12,859 nt of DNA, taken from positions 1 through 12,859 of the forward strand of contig DAOVGD010000123.1 of assembly GCA_030672555.1 (NCBI GenBank), written 5' to 3'. This document shows, piece after piece, positions 1-7,415 of this stretch. Made by a program: the position numbers and the translations under genes. Below the pieces are notes generated by a model. That model ran no database searches. It was not told the origin of the DNA and worked only from the letters and a program-made list of their open reading frames with translations. The DNA is from Desulfobacterales bacterium (GTDB lineage: Bacteria; Desulfobacterota; Desulfobacteria; Desulfobacterales; C00003106). Every line of letters begins with the position of its first letter. The stretch's first letter is position 1.

Positions 1-1651
1 TGGCCATTTCTTCATCAATGGAAACACCCGAAATACTATTACGCACCTCAGTCAGTTTGTCGAGAATAGACTGACTGTATTCTTTCCCCCTTGTGATACT
101 TTCTGATTTAATCCCAATTGAACTAACCAGTGTATGATAATAATCTTCCAATGTAGACGAAACCGTCGTTGATGTAGGTGTCGAACCCCGACTATAGGTC
201 CATCTTTCTATGGATCCTGCTGTATATTGAAGGTCAGCCATGTCTAATGCATTACTGTTATCGCCTACTGCAAAGTCTCCAGTGGCATCAATTTTCGCCG
301 CCGCGATATTATCGGTATTGGCGATTACACTATTTACAGCCATGGAAGTCGCGTCGTCTCCCTGAAAAAAGGTGTTGATGCCGAGTGCGGCAAGGATGTT
401 AGAGCCGTTGTCTGAAAAAGCGTAAGTATAATTGCTGGAATCCGGTGTCAATGTTAAGGCTGTCGTACCCGAAGCTGTTATTCCAATGCCTGCAAAATTT
501 ATTTGATTTACCAAATCCGTAATCGTGTCACCTGCGGCAAACGTCACGGGTACTGAAGCCAAGACATCGTCAATAGGATCTGAGGTGCCATTATTATCGT
601 TGACCCATATAGTCAAATCTTTAGTATAATCTATCTCGTCTCCGAAATCGAGTGTATCAAGCAGCTCTGTTGCGTCAGTTGCATAGGTTCCCGTGATTGC
701 GCTGTCAAAAAAACTGACCCCCACGCCCTGGGTGTGTATTTTGTTGACTTCTCCAATAAACGATTTGGCAAGTGCGTCTATGTCTGCCTTATACTTAGGG
801 ATCAATTCATCCCTCATATCCAACCATCCTCCGAGCTTGCCCCCTCTGATCGAGTCGGTCAGATCAACAGTCGAATCGCCGGAGGCCTCCAATCTTACCC
901 CGGCGCCATCCACGCTCATATCGTAGCTTTCACTTCCCAAGACCATCACCTGACCTTTACCAACTATCACGGTAATGGACCCGTTGTCCTGCTCAAACCA
1001 TTTGTTGTCGATATACTGAGACAGTTCATTCAGCAGGATATTACGCTTATCTCTTAGATCATTGGCGACCTTGTCCACCTCCATTCCCACAATCTGATTA
1101 TTGACATCAGCAATAGTAGCGGTGATTTCATTTATCTTTTCCACGCTGTTCGCGATAGATCGATTCAGGTCTATGACAAACTCATCCAAATTTGTACTAA
1201 GCGCCTTAAATGCCTCGGCCAACATGACACTCCTTTCATAGAGCATCGCCCGTTCAGTGTCGCCTGAAGGATCATTTGAAAGGTCATGCCAGGCATTCCA
1301 GAATGCCGCCATATGAGCACTAAGTCCATTTTCAGAAGTCTCATTAAATATTCCTTCAAGGACTGCCATGTAATTTTCGGCCGCTTCTAATGAAGCCGTG
1401 TCTGACTCGCGTTCGGACAGTCTTGCCTCTATAAAGCTATCAGCCACCCTTGTGATACTACCAATATCTACGCCCCGTCCAAATAATAGCCCGGCATAAA
1501 CCGCCGGATCTTTAGTCTCAAGGTCGATTCTTTGTCTTGAATATCCTTCTGTATGGACATTAGCTATATTATGGCTGGTAACATTAATGGAATACTGCTG
1601 ACTTAAAAGCGCGTCTTTAGCAATATTCAATACAAGGCCTATACCTGACAC
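1..1651 (-). CDS. flgK: Flagellar hook-associated protein 1 FlgK (partial, C-terminus off the left edge)
   Basis: FlgK is the first hook-filament junction protein. It is exported through the flagellar type III apparatus and caps the hook before filament growth. The reading frame is open from a GTG at 1651 to the edge, 550 codons. The N-terminus has the axial-protein signature (SINVTSHNIANVHTEGYSRQ, about residues 21-40). The last visible residues, GVSIDEEMA, belong to the conserved C-terminal D0 helix, so only a few dozen residues should be missing. I chose the GTG because GGGAGG lies 7 nt upstream and homology begins at once (SGIGLVLNIAKDAL). The start is 2 nt after the flgN stop, which suggests translational coupling of chaperone and client. 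The middle part (about residues 290-480), rich in Thr, Asp and Asn, is the usual variable surface domain. flgL would be expected next, outside the window. Confidence 0.95.
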   Translation of the reverse strand, partial: MSGIGLVLNIAKDALLSQQYSINVTSHNIANVHTEGYSRQRIDLETKDPAVYAGLLFGRGVDIGSITRVADSFIEARLSERESDTASLEAAENYMAVLEGIFNETSENGLSAHMAAFWNAWHDLSNDPSGDTERAMLYERSVMLAEAFKALSTNLDEFVIDLNRSIANSVEKINEITATIADVNNQIVGMEVDKVANDLRDKRNILLNELSQYIDNKWFEQDNGSITVIVGKGQVMVLGSESYDMSVDGAGVRLEASGDSTVDLTDSIRGGKLGGWLDMRDELIPKYKADIDALAKSFIGEVNKIHTQGVGVSFFDSAITGTYATDATELLDTLDFGDEIDYTKDLTIWVNDNNGTSDPIDDVLASVPVTFAAGDTITDLVNQINFAGIGITASGTTALTLTPDSSNYTYAFSDNGSNILAALGINTFFQGDDATSMAVNSVIANTDNIAAAKIDATGDFAVGDNSNALDMADLQYTAGSIERWTYSRGSTPTSTTVSSTLEDYYHTLVSSIGIKSESITRGKEYSQSILDKLTEVRNSISGVSIDEEMA

Positions 1652-1653
1652 AG

Positions 1654-2154
1654 TTATGCCTCCCTGTGGAGCAATATGTTATCCTTGGGTCTTCCGTTCA
1701 GAGAACATTCGCCATTATATGTAACCTGTGATCTCCCCGTGTTTGCAATAATCGATATTATATCGTCAAGTACTCCGATAGAGTCTTCAATAATCGACAT
1801 ATTTTCCTTACTACGCATTTTTATTTCCATTTTTAATCCCATGAGGGTGTGGTAAAGGTTTTTAAGTCGTTCACAATAATCAGATGGAATATAAGGACTT
1901 ATTTGTGAAAACCAAGATTCTTTTTGCTCTATATGAAATGCGGGAACAATATCATGGACACGTTCCAGCAATCTCTTGCGAAGCGTATTTATATCTGAAA
2001 CAACGGTCTGTTTTTCTTTTGAAATATCCCACAGTTCGTCCATGTCGACTTCTATAAGACATTTGCGCTCTCTTTTCAGACACTCCACAATCTCCTCGTA
2101 TAATAGGACCTTTTTCTGTAAATCCTTTTCAATTATATCTAACTTTTTTTCCAT
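1654..2154 (-). CDS. flgN: FlgN-family export chaperone
   Basis: Cytosolic chaperone that in known systems binds the C-termini of FlgK and FlgL and delivers them to the flagellar export gate. The product is 166 residues, a normal length. It is almost entirely helical and charged: heptad-like segments at about 1-65 and 85-135 are separated by a short loop near PYIPSDYC. It ends in the flexible tail seen in this family (TYNGECSLNGRPKDN). Sequence conservation in FlgN is weak, so the call rests on size, helical character, this tail, and the position between flgJ and flgK. The ATG has GAGG 5 nt upstream. The stop sits 2 nt before the flgK GTG. The 59-nt gap to flgJ is too short for the flgM gene that often precedes flgN. 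Confidence 0.85.
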   Translation of the reverse strand: MEKKLDIIEKDLQKKVLLYEEIVECLKRERKCLIEVDMDELWDISKEKQTVVSDINTLRKRLLERVHDIVPAFHIEQKESWFSQISPYIPSDYCERLKNLYHTLMGLKMEIKMRSKENMSIIEDSIGVLDDIISIIANTGRSQVTYNGECSLNGRPKDNILLHREA

Positions 2155-2213
2155 AACCGCCTCGCAGTCTTATATAAATACTATTCGGACACAAGTGCTG
2201 TTTTCTAAAGCAA

Positions 2214-2507
2214 TCATTGGTCCTGACTATACTTCTGGAGTTGTTTGAACAACATTTCACCTATTCCCAACCCCTTGTCATTTGCAATCTTTTCTGCAAT
2301 TTTTTGGTCCATCATGGAACGGTATATATCGCTTCCATGGGTTGAATCCAAAAAACCTGATTTAGGAATGCTTTTTCTCATTTCTTTCAACATATTGGCA
2401 ATAAAGATGGCCTCAAAATCCTTACAAACTTTTTTGAGCCTCTTTTTTTCAGAAGCGTTAACATTGTTCGGCGTATTCGATACCCCTGATATGGTCTCCG
2501 CTGTCAT
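2214..2507 (-). CDS. flgJ: FlgJ-type rod-binding protein, single domain, no muramidase
   Basis: Rod assembly scaffold/cap protein acting in the periplasm. The 97-residue product matches the N-terminal rod-binding domain of FlgJ: KKVCKDFEAIFIANMLKEMR (about 26-45) and the helix pair MMDQKIAEKIANDKGLGIGEML (about 65-86) are the family signature. The C-terminal peptidoglycan hydrolase domain of enterobacterial FlgJ is absent. This is common outside gamma- and beta-proteobacteria, where a separate hydrolase opens the wall. The ATG is preceded by AGGAGAGGGAG directly upstream. flgI ends 73 nt upstream, and that gap carries a heptamer repeat array. The downstream gene is flgN. Confidence 0.9.
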   Translation of the reverse strand: MTAETISGVSNTPNNVNASEKKRLKKVCKDFEAIFIANMLKEMRKSIPKSGFLDSTHGSDIYRSMMDQKIAEKIANDKGLGIGEMLFKQLQKYSQDQ

Positions 2508-2546
2508 CTCCCTCTCCTGTATTGGTTTTCACAAAATCTTCTCTGT

Positions 2547-2574
2547 AAATCTGCAATCCGCAATCCAAAATCCC
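2547..2574. repeat. Heptamer tandem array (consensus rAATCCn, four units)
   Basis: Read on the plus strand, four successive 7-mers fill this stretch: AAATCTG, CAATCCG, CAATCCA, AAATCCC, followed by a partial AAAT. It lies in the 73-nt flgI-flgJ gap and would be transcribed within the operon. The same 7-mer family (GAAATCC / GGATTTC) reappears at 11187-11302. It resembles in type the short tandemly repeated repetitive (STRR) heptamers described in cyanobacteria. No function is visible. Confidence 0.75.
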
Positions 2575-2580
2575 AAATAG

Positions 2581-3765
2581 TTAAATAATCTCTATCTCTG
2601 CCTGTAACGCGCCAGCGACCTTTATTGTCTGAAGGATGGTGATAAGGTCTCTCGGGGTTGCCCCAATGGCATTTAGCGCGCGCACCAACTCTCCAATAGT
2701 GGTGCCTGCGGGAAGTATGATCAAGTTTTCCTTTTCTTCTTCTACAACAACATCTGATTCGGGAGTAATCACCGTCTGCCCTCCGGGCGCTGTAATTACA
2801 CCCCCACTTTCTATATCTGTCCGTACTGTTTCAGCCGTTAAAGGAGGAGCGGGCGCAAAAGGGGCTGGTTGATAAACATCGGCGCTCTCTTTAATCGTGA
2901 TGTACAGGTTGCCATGGGCTATGGCGACCGTTGAAATTCTGACCTTTTCACCAATTACGACCGTACCGGTTTTTTCATTAAGAACAATCCTGGCAACGCC
3001 ATCTGGTCTTACTTCTAAATTCTCAAGCGCTGCGATCATCTGAACAAGATTGCTTTTTAATGGAGCAGGGATTGTCAATTTCAGAGTCCCTGAATCCACT
3101 GCAAGGGCGAGTTCTGCTTTGAATTTTCCATTAATTACTTTAGCCATTCGCATGGCGGTTGTAAAATCCGGATTGTTAAGGGTAATCGTCAACTCATCTT
3201 TATTGCTAATAGAAACAGGAATCTCTTTTTCGATTGTAGCCCCACGGGAAATTCTTGCTACCGTAGGATGATTTTTTGTAACCCCTCCGCCGGCAGTTCC
3301 ACCAACAGAAAAGCCTCCCACACAGAGCGGTCCCTGTGACAAGGCATAGACCTTTCCGTCCACGCCACGCAGCGGCGTAAGAAGAAGTGTCCCGCCCTCA
3401 AGACTCTTGGCATCACCTATTGAAGATATAACTACATCAATTTTATTTCCTATCCTTGCAAATGGAGGCATTTTAGCAGTTACAACAACCGCGGCCACGT
3501 TTTTTACTGTTACACTATCCCTGTCTACCTTGACGCCCATCTGTTCTAACATATTGACAAGTGACTGCACGGTGAAATCGGTAGTGTCCTTATCGCCGGT
3601 TCCTTGTAATCCAACCACCAGACCGTAGCCGATAAGTTGATTGCTCCGTATCCCCTTGATCTTCGATATGTCCTTTATCCTGATTCCATATGCAGATACA
3701 GCTATTGACAGACATACGCAGACCGTAAGGCTAACTATCTTCAATTGCTTCCCTATCCTTTTCAT
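2581..3765 (-). CDS. flgI: Flagellar P-ring protein FlgI
   Basis: FlgI forms the periplasmic P-ring, the bushing around the rod in the peptidoglycan layer. With the ATG at 3765 the product is 394 residues. It has a signal peptide at about 1-26 (basic MKRIGKQLK, a hydrophobic stretch, then AVSAYG), followed by the family signature IRIKDISKIKGIRSNQLIGY and GLVVGLQGTGD. The C-terminus LVRALNAIGATPRDLITILQ ... IKVAGALQAEIEII is diagnostic. The frame is also open upstream to an ATG at 3861. Those 32 codons are translation of an interspersed repeat, have no ribosome site and would bury the signal peptide, whereas the ATG at 3765 has GGGGG 4-5 nt upstream. A Pro/Ala-rich, Thr-rich insertion (about 299-330, PAPFAPAPPL...) makes the protein longer than typical FlgI. 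Confidence 0.95.
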   Translation of the reverse strand: MKRIGKQLKIVSLTVCVCLSIAVSAYGIRIKDISKIKGIRSNQLIGYGLVVGLQGTGDKDTTDFTVQSLVNMLEQMGVKVDRDSVTVKNVAAVVVTAKMPPFARIGNKIDVVISSIGDAKSLEGGTLLLTPLRGVDGKVYALSQGPLCVGGFSVGGTAGGGVTKNHPTVARISRGATIEKEIPVSISNKDELTITLNNPDFTTAMRMAKVINGKFKAELALAVDSGTLKLTIPAPLKSNLVQMIAALENLEVRPDGVARIVLNEKTGTVVIGEKVRISTVAIAHGNLYITIKESADVYQPAPFAPAPPLTAETVRTDIESGGVITAPGGQTVITPESDVVVEEEKENLIILPAGTTIGELVRALNAIGATPRDLITILQTIKVAGALQAEIEII

Positions 3766-3779
3766 AATTCCCCCGTTAT

Positions 3780-3861
3780 TTGGTCGAGTAGTTGAGTCGT
3801 CAAGTTGTCGAGTAGGTAAAATTACCCATTTAACCACTCGACGATTTGACCACTTGACCAT
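3780..3861 (-). repeat. 82-bp palindromic octamer element, copy A (flgH-flgI gap)
   Basis: Two arms of about 47 nt form an imperfect inverted repeat around the perfect core GGTAAATTTTACC-like palindrome (GGTAAAATTACC on the plus strand). Each arm holds four octamers of the form NGTYRAGT, for example GGTCGAGT, AGTTGAGT, CGTCAAGT, TGTCGAGT. In the sense of the downstream gene it matches copy B (7461-7542) at 76 of 82 positions by my alignment. It lies between the flgH stop and the flgI ribosome site, so the operon mRNA could fold into a long hairpin just before flgI. Confidence 0.85.
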
Positions 3862-3870
3862 TTTTCTGGG

Positions 3871-4590
3871 CTAAAATGGCCATACATAGTCTATTATCTG
3901 CGCAAGCCAACCCGGTCTCTGTTTCGCTGCAATAACCCCGGTGCCGGAGTATTCGATTCGGGCATCGGCTATGTATGTTGACGATATTTCATTGTCTTGA
4001 GAAATATCATCGGGGCGAATAATACCGGAAATCGTTATATATTGAGTTTCATTGTTTACCCTTATCTCTCTCTTCCCTTTGATATAAAGATTCCCATTCG
4101 GGGAAACCTTAATCACCCGTGCCGCAACATAGGCGGTGACTTCTCCATCCCGAGTTATCTTCCCTTGCCCGTCAAACTGCGGGTTGATATTAGCTTTAAA
4201 CATGCTGGTTCTGTCAAAATTCGAGTTCTTTGCGTCCAGAGATTTCATGTACCCCAAAAAGTCGGTAATGCCGGCCTCAATACTCGAATTTCTACTCGTA
4301 TTGGTTGTTGCATTCAACTTGCCACTCGGACTCTCAGCGATTCTGACGGTAACAACGTCACCCACATGCCGTGCTCTCATATCGGTAAAGAGTCTGGTAC
4401 CATTGTCAATCCAAAGTGACCCTTCCTCCGGTTTCGCGGCATTGTAAAGTTCATCAGACCAGACTTGATGCTGAGCACGCTGTTTTGCTGTTTCTATAGA
4501 GATATCCTTTGACGTCCCTCCACTCAAAGAAGCGCAGCCTGATAACAGAACCAACGATAATACCGCAGTAATAATTTGTGTTGACTTCAT
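3871..4590 (-). CDS. flgH: Flagellar L-ring lipoprotein FlgH
   Basis: Outer-membrane L-ring subunit through which the rod passes. The 239-residue product starts with a lipoprotein signal peptide: MKST, a hydrophobic stretch, and the lipobox LSGC with the acylated cysteine at residue 19. The body has the FlgH pattern: SLWIDNGTRLFTDMRARHVG, DVVTVRIAES (about 58-87), VTAYVAARVIKVSPNGNLYI and KGKREIRVNNETQYITISGI near the middle, and RPDDIS...ADARIEYSGTGVIAAKQRPG near the end, finishing in a Trp-containing tail. Length is normal. GAGG lies 5 nt before the ATG. flgA ends 16 nt upstream. The flgH stop is 105 nt before the chosen flgI start, and that gap is filled by a palindromic repeat. Confidence 0.97.
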   Translation of the reverse strand: MKSTQIITAVLSLVLLSGCASLSGGTSKDISIETAKQRAQHQVWSDELYNAAKPEEGSLWIDNGTRLFTDMRARHVGDVVTVRIAESPSGKLNATTNTSRNSSIEAGITDFLGYMKSLDAKNSNFDRTSMFKANINPQFDGQGKITRDGEVTAYVAARVIKVSPNGNLYIKGKREIRVNNETQYITISGIIRPDDISQDNEISSTYIADARIEYSGTGVIAAKQRPGWLAQIIDYVWPF

Positions 4591-4606
4591 AGTGACCTCA
4601 TATTTT

Positions 4607-5581
4607 TTAAAATTGAACCTTCACTGTTGACGCGTCAATGACTCGGGCCGAAATGATCTTTTTTGACACGGAATTTTTCACTTTGATCATATCTCCGGGG
4701 CACCCCTCTTCTAAAGTTTTGCCGATTACTGTTACCCTAAGCGCTACTGATTCTGCCACAATAACAACATGGTCTCCCTTGTTAACTACAGGGACATCTT
4801 CAAGCATATCTCCCCTTAGGTATTCACCAGATCTAACATAATGTTTAAGCCTTTGTCCCATGACCGCTTTTGCATCTGAGACAATATTCAGCGGAAGCTT
4901 AGATATATCTTTACGGACTAATTTAACATCATTTTCAGTTACGACTTCGTTTCTCTTTAACGTACGGACAGCACAAAATACCTTCTTATATACGTTAACC
5001 CATCCTGAAAGCATCACCCGCTGTTCTCTCTTGTTATCTATATACACGAACGCCGTAACACTCATGTATCCCAACATCTTTTTATTGCTATTATCCGCGA
5101 TTTTCTGTGTGACAGCGCCTTCAGGAACGGGCCGATTCCCTGTCACCTTAAAATTGCTTATGCTAAAGTCAGCGTTATCTTCAATGCGATCCGCTACGTA
5201 TCTGTAAAATAAATCTTTGTACCACTCCTTGGAAACTATTCGAGATCTTCTTGTAACCTCCACTGTTTCGGGGGATGTTATGGTTGCATTGACAGGCCAA
5301 AATCGTTTTGAGCGGAGTATAGTTAATATACGTTCACCCTTGAGCGATCTGGTGTTACCAGGCCTGGAAGAACTACCCAGGCAGACAGAACCGATCTTTT
5401 GCGTGATATTTCTTTCGCCTTTTATTTGTGCAATATCCTTGAGATATATCTTGTCCCCTCGGACTGAAGCCTTTGATTTAACAACTATACTGAGAGCGGA
5501 ATCTTCACCAGCCACTGAAAAACCATAACTCGTCAATAAGATAAAGGCTGCCGCAACTACGATCTTAATGCCTTTTTTCAT
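4607..5581 (-). CDS. flgA: Flagellar P-ring assembly chaperone FlgA
   Basis: Periplasmic chaperone needed to assemble FlgI into the P-ring. The product is 324 residues. A signal peptide occupies about 1-25 (MKKGIKIVVAAAFILL...FSVAG). Residues 29-130 form the N-terminal region found in longer FlgA proteins. A SAF domain spans about 202-260 (FCAVRTLKRNEVVTENDVKL ... VRSGEYLRGDML). The C-terminus GDMIKVKNSVSKKIISARVI is the family hallmark. The ATG has GAGGT about 7 nt upstream, overlapping the last codons of flgG; the two genes are only 5 nt apart, suggesting coupling. Placement directly before its client ring genes flgH and flgI is standard. Confidence 0.93.
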   Translation of the reverse strand: MKKGIKIVVAAAFILLTSYGFSVAGEDSALSIVVKSKASVRGDKIYLKDIAQIKGERNITQKIGSVCLGSSSRPGNTRSLKGERILTILRSKRFWPVNATITSPETVEVTRRSRIVSKEWYKDLFYRYVADRIEDNADFSISNFKVTGNRPVPEGAVTQKIADNSNKKMLGYMSVTAFVYIDNKREQRVMLSGWVNVYKKVFCAVRTLKRNEVVTENDVKLVRKDISKLPLNIVSDAKAVMGQRLKHYVRSGEYLRGDMLEDVPVVNKGDHVVIVAESVALRVTVIGKTLEEGCPGDMIKVKNSVSKKIISARVIDASTVKVQF

Positions 5582-5586
5582 AACTA

Positions 5587-6369
5587 CTACCTCTTAAGAT
5601 TGTTCGCCATCTGAAGCATACTGTCCGCGGTCTGAATTGCCTTGGAATTAGACTCGTACGCTCGTTGTCCTATAATCATAGCGACCATTTCCTCGACCAC
5701 ATTGACATTTGACATTTCCAAGAATCCCTGGGCAATCGTGCCGAATCCATCTACCCCCGGCATCCCTTCTATAGGCTCCCCGGATGCATCAGTGGGTCGA
5801 TACAAATTTCGCCCCATACAATAGAGACCGGCAGGATTGGCAAATGTATATATGTTGATATCTGCAGAAGTTACTTCCACATTATCCGGACCAAAGGCGA
5901 CAAGATGTCCGCCCGAATCAACAGAAATCGATATAGTATTTGATGGAATGTTTACCTCAGGCTGCAGCCGGTCGCCATCTGATGTGCAAATATAGCCTTC
6001 ACTGTCGAGCTTGAAGTCCCCTGAGCGGATATACACCTCCTCCTCAGCGCTTATCACCTTGAAAAGTCCTTTCCCCTCAATGGCCCAGTCGAGCTCATTT
6101 TGGGTCTCTCTGTAATCGCCCTGAGAGAATATCTTTTGAATTCCCACAGTCTCTGTCCCCAAGCCAATTTGAATTCCGGTCGGTATCTGATTCCCGGCCG
6201 CGGTTGTAGCGCCGGCAATCCTGAGCGTCTGATACATATGATCCTGAAAGTCAACGCGGCTTTTTTTGTAGCCGCACGTGCTGACATTGGCAAGGTTGTT
6301 GCTAATTGTATCAATGTTCATCTGCTGTGCAGACATCCCCGATGCTGCCGACCATAATCCCCTCATCAT
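5587..6369 (-). CDS. flgG: Flagellar distal rod protein FlgG
   Basis: Major distal rod subunit, exported by the flagellar type III system; it spans the periplasm and passes through the P and L rings. The product is 260 residues, the usual size. The N-terminal D0 motif is LWSAASGMSAQQMNIDTISN, NLANVSTCGYKK (about 5-36). The Dc region reads IQIGLGTETVGIQKIFSQGD, and the core has LDWAIEGKGLFKV. The C-terminal helix is GFLEMSNVNVVEEMVAMIIG, QRAYESNSKAIQTADSMLQM. The first of two adjacent ATGs is preferred, with AAGGAGG about 9 nt upstream. flgF ends 20 nt upstream and flgA begins 5 nt downstream. Confidence 0.97.
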   Translation of the reverse strand: MMRGLWSAASGMSAQQMNIDTISNNLANVSTCGYKKSRVDFQDHMYQTLRIAGATTAAGNQIPTGIQIGLGTETVGIQKIFSQGDYRETQNELDWAIEGKGLFKVISAEEEVYIRSGDFKLDSEGYICTSDGDRLQPEVNIPSNTISISVDSGGHLVAFGPDNVEVTSADINIYTFANPAGLYCMGRNLYRPTDASGEPIEGMPGVDGFGTIAQGFLEMSNVNVVEEMVAMIIGQRAYESNSKAIQTADSMLQMANNLKR

Positions 6370-6389
6370 AGTTCCGTACCTCCTTGCTA

Positions 6390-7073
6390 CTATAATCTAC
6401 CCACTTCGTTGATCAATTTAGAATTAGCTTCATCAAATGTTTGGATAACCTTGACGTAAGACTCATAGGCCCGATGTGTCTTAATCATCTTAACCATCTC
6501 TGCGACCGGATTGACATTTGACGCCTCAAGATATCCCTGTTTCACTGAAAGCGGCTCAGGATCTATAATACTCCCCTCACCGTTTGGATCATCGTATACG
6601 TATAAAGAATTCCCTGCTTTTTTCAAGAAATTACGATATGTGAAGTCGACTGCCGACAGGGTAGCCACGTGGCTACCATCCACAGTAACATCTCCGGATG
6701 TAGTTATAACTATTTCAACTCCTTTAATTTGGATCGGACCATTGTCACCCAACACTTTGTCACCGTTCTGTGTTACCAACATATTTTCAGCATCCAATAA
6801 GAAACTTCCGTTTCTGGTGTACCGGATTCCACGGTCGGTTTGAATTCTAAAAAAACCCTTCTCACCCAATGCAACATCAAGTTTATTACCGGTGTAATTC
6901 AAACTTCCGAGGCTTAGATCAGTCGACTGCTTCTCCTTCAATACTTCATCAAACGTTAATACATCCTTTTTGAAGCCTGCTGTGCTTACGTTGGCCAAAT
7001 TGTTGGTGATTATCTCCATGTGTTGTTCTGCAAACATCCCGCCTGTAATAGCCTCATAAATACCTGATACCAA
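6390..7073 (-). CDS. flgF: Flagellar proximal/distal rod protein FlgF
   Basis: Rod subunit joining the proximal rod to FlgG. The 227-residue product has the axial-family N-terminus (VSGIYEAITGGMFAEQHMEI, ITNNLANVSTAGFKKD), the core LDVALGEKGFFRIQT, and the C-terminal helix GYLEASNVNPVAEMVKMIKT, HRAYESYVKVIQTFDEANSK. It is shorter than FlgG in the central domain, as expected for FlgF, and sits immediately before flgG. The start is a TTG at 7073: no in-frame ATG lies near, homology starts with the next codon, and AAGGAGG lies 9 nt upstream. It is the first gene of the operon, with a consensus sigma-54 promoter about 50-65 nt upstream. Confidence 0.93.
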   Translation of the reverse strand: MVSGIYEAITGGMFAEQHMEIITNNLANVSTAGFKKDVLTFDEVLKEKQSTDLSLGSLNYTGNKLDVALGEKGFFRIQTDRGIRYTRNGSFLLDAENMLVTQNGDKVLGDNGPIQIKGVEIVITTSGDVTVDGSHVATLSAVDFTYRNFLKKAGNSLYVYDDPNGEGSIIDPEPLSVKQGYLEASNVNPVAEMVKMIKTHRAYESYVKVIQTFDEANSKLINEVGRL

Positions 7074-7122
7074 TGTCCTGTTCCTCCTTAACCCTTTTAA
7101 TTCGATTTTTTATTCCATTTGA

Positions 7123-7138
7123 TGCAACGACAGTGCCA
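7123..7138 (-). promoter_or_regulatory. Sigma-54 (RpoN) promoter for the flgF operon
   Basis: Read on the minus strand the site is TGGCACT-N4-TTGCA, matching the -24/-12 consensus TGGCACG-N4-TTGCW with the invariant GG and GC at correct spacing. Transcription would start near 7112, giving a leader of about 40 nt before the flgF TTG. An activator of the FlrC/FleQ type would be required, because sigma-54 promoters need an enhancer-binding ATPase. Confidence 0.85.
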
Positions 7139-7147
7139 AAACATGAC

Positions 7148-7328
7148 TCGAACAGACTGTCCGTCAATGGGGGATTTTGTTCGAACTCACGAAAGCTGAT
7201 AAAACTAACCAGAGCAACGCATTAGTCTCCACAAAACCGAACAACTTTTCCAAACACGGACATAAAATTCATTTATATACATAGAGAAAAAATCAGGAAA
7301 AAATTTTCAGGTGGGCATTTTTTTCCTG
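7148..7328. promoter_or_regulatory. Divergent promoter spacer with two inverted repeats
   Basis: No gene is seen in 7074-7588. Between the two sigma-54 promoters there are two inverted repeats. The first has arms TCGAACA (7148-7154) and TGTTCGA (7178-7184). The second has 10-bp arms CAGGAAAAAA (7294-7303) and TTTTTTCCTG (7319-7328). Both lie at distances where enhancer-binding proteins of sigma-54 promoters commonly bind. Assigning them as activator sites is inference. The rest of the spacer is A+T-rich with no clear signal. Confidence 0.4.
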
Positions 7329-7367
7329 TCCGACAAGGGAAAAAACCTTCTTGATAGTCACATGGCG

Positions 7368-7397
7368 ACCCGCAACCCGTAACTCGTAACCCGCAAC
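7368..7397. repeat. Heptamer tandem array ACCCGYA (four units)
   Basis: Four consecutive 7-mers, ACCCGCA, ACCCGTA, ACTCGTA, ACCCGCA, plus a partial AC. It lies about 18 nt upstream of the -24 element of the flgE sigma-54 promoter. It is the same kind of array as the rAATCCn heptamers elsewhere in the window, but with a different unit. Confidence 0.75.
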
Positions 7398-7415
7398 ACT
7401 CTCTTTTTTTCTTTC

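Noticed and set aside
734..1057. 107-codon plus-strand open frame inside flgK
   Set aside because: Antisense shadow of the continuous flgK frame.
2170..2210. Possible sigma-28 promoter before flgN (TAGA ... TCCGAATA on the minus strand)
   Set aside because: Spacing is one base short and both boxes deviate from consensus.
3997..4419. 140-codon plus-strand open frame inside flgH
   Set aside because: Antisense shadow of a clear flgH; no family resemblance.
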